Source: a virus
Direction: 5' to 3' (one strand)
DNA: 41,353 nt
IMG/VR virus record: IMGVR_UViG_3300037245_001585
Location: 1 to 41,353 of that record
Shown here: one piece after another, positions 38,610 through 41,353 of the stretch
Layout: every line of letters begins with the position of its first letter
How positions within the stretch are numbered: position 1 is the first letter of the stretch
The notes under the pieces: generated by a model
Seen by the model: only the letters and a program-made list of their open reading frames with translations
The model's database searches: none
Told to the model about the DNA's origin: nothing
Made by a program: the position numbers and the translations under genes

Positions 38610-39162
38610 TCTCTAATCTGTTTATTTCGTTTAACATTTCTTTTAGTAAAAATTCACGTTCAAAAACATAGTAATGTGATGTTAACTGAGCCTGAAGCCT
38701 TAGTTCGGTCATAAACTCCATCCCTTTATATTTTAATAACCAATCAGAGAACTCAAAACTCGTCTTGTGCGCTGAGAAATTAACACCTATATGATGTCCG
38801 ACACATAAACAAATACCATTTCTAGTATCCCATCTAACCGACATTTTCGCCCTTGAGTAAATATGATGTGAGTTGAGAGATTTTGTTTTACCGCAATACT
38901 CGCATTTATTCCCGGCTTTTAGCTTTATAAGTTTAGACCACGCATCATCTAGTTTCTTATTTAATTTCTTCTTCGTATTGGCTCGTTTAGGCTTCGTATC
39001 TGCAACCTTTGTGTTATTCGGCTGCAATGGCTTCTTTTTACTCTGTTCGTGTAATTTTCGGCACGTTTTGCACCTTCTCGACTTTATTATCCCTGTTTTG
39101 TAATCCCGGATAGGGACAAAGTCGCATTTACAGTTTATACATTTGATATTATCTACTTTCAT
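38599..39162 (-). CDS. NinG/Rap-like recombination endonuclease (HNH)
   Basis: The N-terminal zinc ribbon (C8-C11 and C31-C34) is followed by a lysine-rich linker and a NinG-type HNH core: KCEYCGKTKSLNSHHIYSRA with C87, C90, H99 and H100. WDTRNGICLC and VGHHIGVNFSAH follow. NinG (Rap) cuts Holliday junctions and branched DNA in lambdoid phage recombination. The layout and length (187 residues) fit the family. Neighbouring genes include a NinB-like one, as in other phages. Confidence 0.8.
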   Translation of the reverse strand: MKVDNIKCINCKCDFVPIRDYKTGIIKSRRCKTCRKLHEQSKKKPLQPNNTKVADTKPKRANTKKKLNKKLDDAWSKLIKLKAGNKCEYCGKTKSLNSHHIYSRAKMSVRWDTRNGICLCVGHHIGVNFSAHKTSFEFSDWLLKYKGMEFMTELRLQAQLTSHYYVFEREFLLKEMLNEINRLENEL

Positions 39163-39377
39163 TATTCCCCCTCTTTTGGTAATCCAATATTTAGCTCATT
39201 CAATAAATCCTGTAGCTGCATATCATCTTTATTTAAGCGAACAGCCTTAATTGCAGCGAAACAAACTTTTGTTATTAGCTCTGAGTCATTTGGCAGGTGC
39301 GTACTATTATAATCAAATTCCACCGACCTCAATCCAAGTTTATCAGTTAAATTAAATGTTAATTGTATTCGTTTCAT
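39162..39377 (-). CDS. Hypothetical protein (71 aa)
   Basis: An acidic, helical protein of 71 residues (KVCFAAIKAVRLNKDDMQLQ) between the NinG-like gene and a larger unknown. The stop overlaps the NinG start. Not recognised. Confidence 0.5.
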   Translation of the reverse strand: MKRIQLTFNLTDKLGLRSVEFDYNSTHLPNDSELITKVCFAAIKAVRLNKDDMQLQDLLNELNIGLPKEGE

Positions 39378-39398
39378 TATATGAGCATTTAGAAGGTT

Positions 39399-39827
39399 TC
39401 ATTTAATTTCAAGCTCTTTGCCTGTTAGTAAATGATAAGTATTCTGTAAAAAATGAACATGCAAAACACCATCACAATCACCATTAAATAAACAAACTAA
39501 ATCTTTAGCTAAAGCGTATCCAGTGTCTCCGTCCTGAATCTTATGATAATATTCCTGAATAAAAATATATTGATTCCCATTTTCAACAGTAACAGAAAGC
39601 CTCCTGTTGCGTCCTAATTCAATATGCCACGTAGGTATAATTATAGATGCCTTTATTTTATTACACTGTTTAATATTATCCAACAACTCTTCATTTAATG
39701 GGATAGGATTAAACATATGTACCCATTTATACCATTCAGGTTTATATTGATACTCCCCGTGCCATTGCTCCCCGTGAAATTCTCCTGAATTTATAAAATT
39801 ACCTACTCGCAAATCTTCTAGTTTCAT
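39399..39827 (-). CDS. Conserved Bacteroidetes phage protein (142 aa)
   Basis: The pattern 'LRVGNFI...IPLNEELL...HVHFLQNTYHLLTGKEL' is familiar from a family widespread in Bacteroidetes phages and islands, where the end reads H-LQNLYFALTG-EL. No biochemical role is known. The C-terminal helix is the most conserved-looking part. Leader copy D precedes the start. Confidence 0.65.
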   Translation of the reverse strand: MKLEDLRVGNFINSGEFHGEQWHGEYQYKPEWYKWVHMFNPIPLNEELLDNIKQCNKIKASIIIPTWHIELGRNRRLSVTVENGNQYIFIQEYYHKIQDGDTGYALAKDLVCLFNGDCDGVLHVHFLQNTYHLLTGKELEIK

Positions 39828-39847
39828 ATCTACAAATTTAAAAGTTC
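39825..39847 (-). repeat. Shared start leader, copy D
   Basis: Coding strand GAACTTTTAAATTTGTAGAT before the ATG. Very similar to copy E. Confidence 0.45.
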
Positions 39848-40110
39848 AAATCAATAAATCTAACATTATATTTTAAACATAATTTGCCAAAATCCAACTT
39901 ATCAAAATCTTTTTCAAAGAATGTGAATCCTAAATCAAAATATCTATATTTTTTGCTATATGCCATTTGTACAAGCTTAGAATAGTCATTATCGACTTTG
40001 CCGTCAATATCTAAAGCGATAAACCCTACAATTAAATTGCCATCTTTTAGCAACTGCAATAGTTTTTTATAATCAGTAGATAGTTTATATTTGATTTCTG
40101 TATTTAGCAT
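39838..40110 (-). CDS. Hypothetical protein (90 aa)
   Basis: A small alpha-beta protein (GNLIVGFIALDIDGKVDNDY, later YFDLGFTFFEKDFDKLDFGK). The repeated KD-FDKLDF motif is acidic. Not recognised. It follows leader copy E. Confidence 0.5.
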   Translation of the reverse strand: MLNTEIKYKLSTDYKKLLQLLKDGNLIVGFIALDIDGKVDNDYSKLVQMAYSKKYRYFDLGFTFFEKDFDKLDFGKLCLKYNVRFIDLNF

Positions 40111-40130
40111 TTTATAAATTTAAAAGTTTA
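40108..40130 (-). repeat. Shared start leader, copy E
   Basis: Coding strand AAACTTTTAAATTTATAAAA before the ATG. Confidence 0.45.
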
Positions 40131-40145
40131 ACCTCATTATTGTAT

Positions 40146-40364
40146 CTAACAATTGAAACATTCCTTAAATTCATCTCCTATTTTTGGCATATAAGCCCAC
40201 AATACAACATCGTCAATTGGTTCGTTCTTCATATTAACCCACCTCCCATTTTTAGTCCTGCCAATGTCATACTTATACATTCTACACACAAACACATCAA
40301 CATCGCTATAGCTGCCCTTTGCTTGCGGGGGCGTTTCTTTTTTTGCATCTTTCCAAAAATCCAT
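40146..40364 (-). CDS. DUF551-like protein (72 aa)
   Basis: Reads WKDAKKETPPQAKGSYSDVD and then a central GRWVNMKNEPIDDVVLWAYM, which is the DUF551 pattern of small phage proteins (W-n-n-ne-id-V-W). Function is unknown. A possible distant relative lies at 957-1229. Confidence 0.6.
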   Translation of the reverse strand: MDFWKDAKKETPPQAKGSYSDVDVFVCRMYKYDIGRTKNGRWVNMKNEPIDDVVLWAYMPKIGDEFKECFNC

Positions 40365-40369
40365 AATAT

Positions 40370-40675
40370 CTAATTTTCAAAGTGTAAACAAAGTTCAACA
40401 ATCTTTTTAACAGGCTTTAATTTAACCTCTTTAAAGAAGTTTTCCAATCGTATTTTATGCTCTTCTTTTTTAACCGCCTCCCTTAATATATCAGTATTCT
40501 TTTTAAATGTTAAAATAGCCATGTAATCGCAATCTGATTTATCCATACAGTAAAGTAATTTTCTCATCGAAGCCTTGAAGGTTTCACTTTTATAACGACT
40601 TCGACCTTTTAAGATTAAATAAAATCTATGGTTTATCATCTCCGTGATTAGATGTTTGATGTTTAGATTGTTCAT
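40370..40675 (-). CDS. Hypothetical basic protein (101 aa)
   Basis: A helical, strongly basic protein (LKGRSRYKSETFKASMRKLL). The stop of the next upstream gene overlaps its start (ATGA). It could bind DNA, but no domain is recognised. Confidence 0.5.
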   Translation of the reverse strand: MNNLNIKHLITEMINHRFYLILKGRSRYKSETFKASMRKLLYCMDKSDCDYMAILTFKKNTDILREAVKKEEHKIRLENFFKEVKLKPVKKIVELCLHFEN

Positions 40676-40875
40676 TTATCTCTGTCTTTAATTGTGTCAA
40701 AAAACGTATTCCCGGAGGCAGTCGCTCCACTACATAAATCATCAGCTATCATTTTGCTCTCAATCAAATAGCCTTTTTTATAATCGATTTTACAGGTATT
40801 GCAACCACATAATGGATTTTTAGGATAAACTACTTTGCCTATTCTGTCTATAAACCATTGCTTGGTATTTGCCAT
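40672..40875 (-). CDS. Small cysteine-containing protein (67 aa)
   Basis: CGCNTCKIDYKKG (residues 23-35) forms a possible metal site, followed by a polar tail. It lies one base from the NinB-like gene. Unrecognised. Confidence 0.5.
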   Translation of the reverse strand: MANTKQWFIDRIGKVVYPKNPLCGCNTCKIDYKKGYLIESKMIADDLCSGATASGNTFFDTIKDRDK

Positions 40876-40876
40876 T

Positions 40877-41323
40877 TTAATACTGTTTTACCCATTCTTT
40901 TTGATGTTCCAATTCTGCCTCTAGTTGTGCGATATATTCCTTTTCGTGTGGCTTAGGTAGCTGTATATTTAATTCGTCTTTAGCCCAATCAATAAACCGA
41001 TCAATAGCGGTAGTCATTTCTTTGCTGTCTAATTTTGCGGATGAACGTGTAGTTTTCTCAACTCCTAGTTTTCCTATTCTTTCTTCTGGTTTAAATATAT
41101 CCGGGCTTAATAATATCTTAAAAACATTTTCTTTGATATATGGCAATGAGTGTCCAGTTTCTAATGCTATGTATCCTAATAATAAATGTAAATACCTATT
41201 TTGTAAATACGTTCTTGGCTTCCGGCGTTGTTTTAATTCTATCAAAACCTTTCTTGCAATAAGGGTTTCAAAGTAATCTTTCGCCCGGTTGATATCTACT
41301 ATATTTTTTAGGTCGTATTTCAT
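40877..41323 (-). CDS. NinB-like recombination protein
   Basis: A 148-residue protein whose key blocks are RTYLQNRYLHLLLGYIALET (39-58), SLPYIKENVFKILLSPDIF and TTRSSAKLDSKEMTTAIDRF. A block WAKDELNIQLPKP follows. These match phage NinB/Orf-type proteins, which bind single-stranded DNA and help recombination, usually found near NinG as here. Some divergence in the N-terminal region keeps the call moderate. The start overlaps the end of the gene beyond the window edge. Confidence 0.65.
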   Translation of the reverse strand: MKYDLKNIVDINRAKDYFETLIARKVLIELKQRRKPRTYLQNRYLHLLLGYIALETGHSLPYIKENVFKILLSPDIFKPEERIGKLGVEKTTRSSAKLDSKEMTTAIDRFIDWAKDELNIQLPKPHEKEYIAQLEAELEHQKEWVKQY

Positions 41324-41353
41324 TTATTTTTCCAGTTATAACAAACTTCGCAA
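41320..41353 (-). CDS. Partial gene at the window edge (3' end only)
   Basis: The last codons read CEVCYNWKNK and then stop, with an ATGA overlap into the NinB-like gene. The C-x-x-C ending and coupling suggest a real gene whose start lies outside the window. Confidence 0.4.
   Translation of the reverse strand, partial: CEVCYNWKNK

Noticed and set aside
1-41353. CRISPR array, insertion sequence, integrase with attachment site, or reverse transcriptase (retron or DGR)
   Set aside because: No spaced direct repeats, transposase, recombinase or reverse transcriptase motif was seen on either strand.
1-41353. Complete circular phage genome
   Set aside because: I saw no terminal repeat between the ends, frames run off both edges and core replication genes are missing.

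Overview
The window is a stretch of tailed-phage DNA (siphovirus-like, free phage or prophage) from a Bacteroidetes host. The base composition is A+T-rich. Several promoters fit the Bacteroidetes type (TTTG, about 19 bases, TAnnTTTG), and Shine-Dalgarno sites are mostly weak. Many small proteins look like those of Bacteroidetes phages. No integrase, DNA polymerase, helicase or primase is present, and reading frames run off both ends, so this is part of a larger genome.

Layout. (1) Bases 1-5,330, plus strand: a chain of small accessory genes, including a nucleoside deoxyribosyltransferase-like enzyme, a peptide with a double-glycine leader, a frameshifted secreted beta-barrel-like gene, a zinc-ribbon peptide and a small HTH protein. 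Between 900 and 3,165 six genes are each preceded by the same kind of hairpin. (2) 5,336-7,260: small and large terminase. (3) 7,261-9,100: Rha-type regulator, small genes and a ParB-like protein. (4) 9,180-15,230: portal with a DnaJ-like cysteine insert, scaffold-like protein, major capsid protein, a small protein with a signal peptide, and connector or neck candidates. (5) 15,241-27,285: tail tube candidate, a strong terminator, tail cassette, TP901-type tape measure, two large distal tail proteins, and a fibre with a C-terminal S74 chaperone domain and an N-terminal signal peptide. (6) 27,330-29,550: lysis cassette with membrane or holin candidates, M15 peptidase endolysin and a probable single-protein spanin, closed by a strong terminator.

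(7) 29,724-34,922: an accessory region of short, mostly unknown genes, small lipoproteins, a probable free-standing small RNA with its own promoter and terminator (about 33,014-33,130), a DUF559-type nuclease preceded by a 300-base folded non-coding leader, and a papain-like (C39-like) cysteine hydrolase. (8) 34,967-41,353, minus strand: an early-type block with an Rnl2-like RNA ligase, a DNA methyltransferase carrying an 8-base C tract, NinG-like and NinB-like recombination proteins and many small unknowns. Several of these genes share an A+T-rich start leader (AACTTTAAATT...TATA..ATG).

Most promising leads: the small RNA and nuclease cassette at 32,978-33,852; the double-glycine peptide at 3,589; the repeated start-site hairpins; and a palindromic box (TGATTTAAATCATATAAAA) placed at identical distance from the -7 element in two promoters 8 kb apart on opposite strands. 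All functional calls are by reading sequence and family knowledge; no database search was run.
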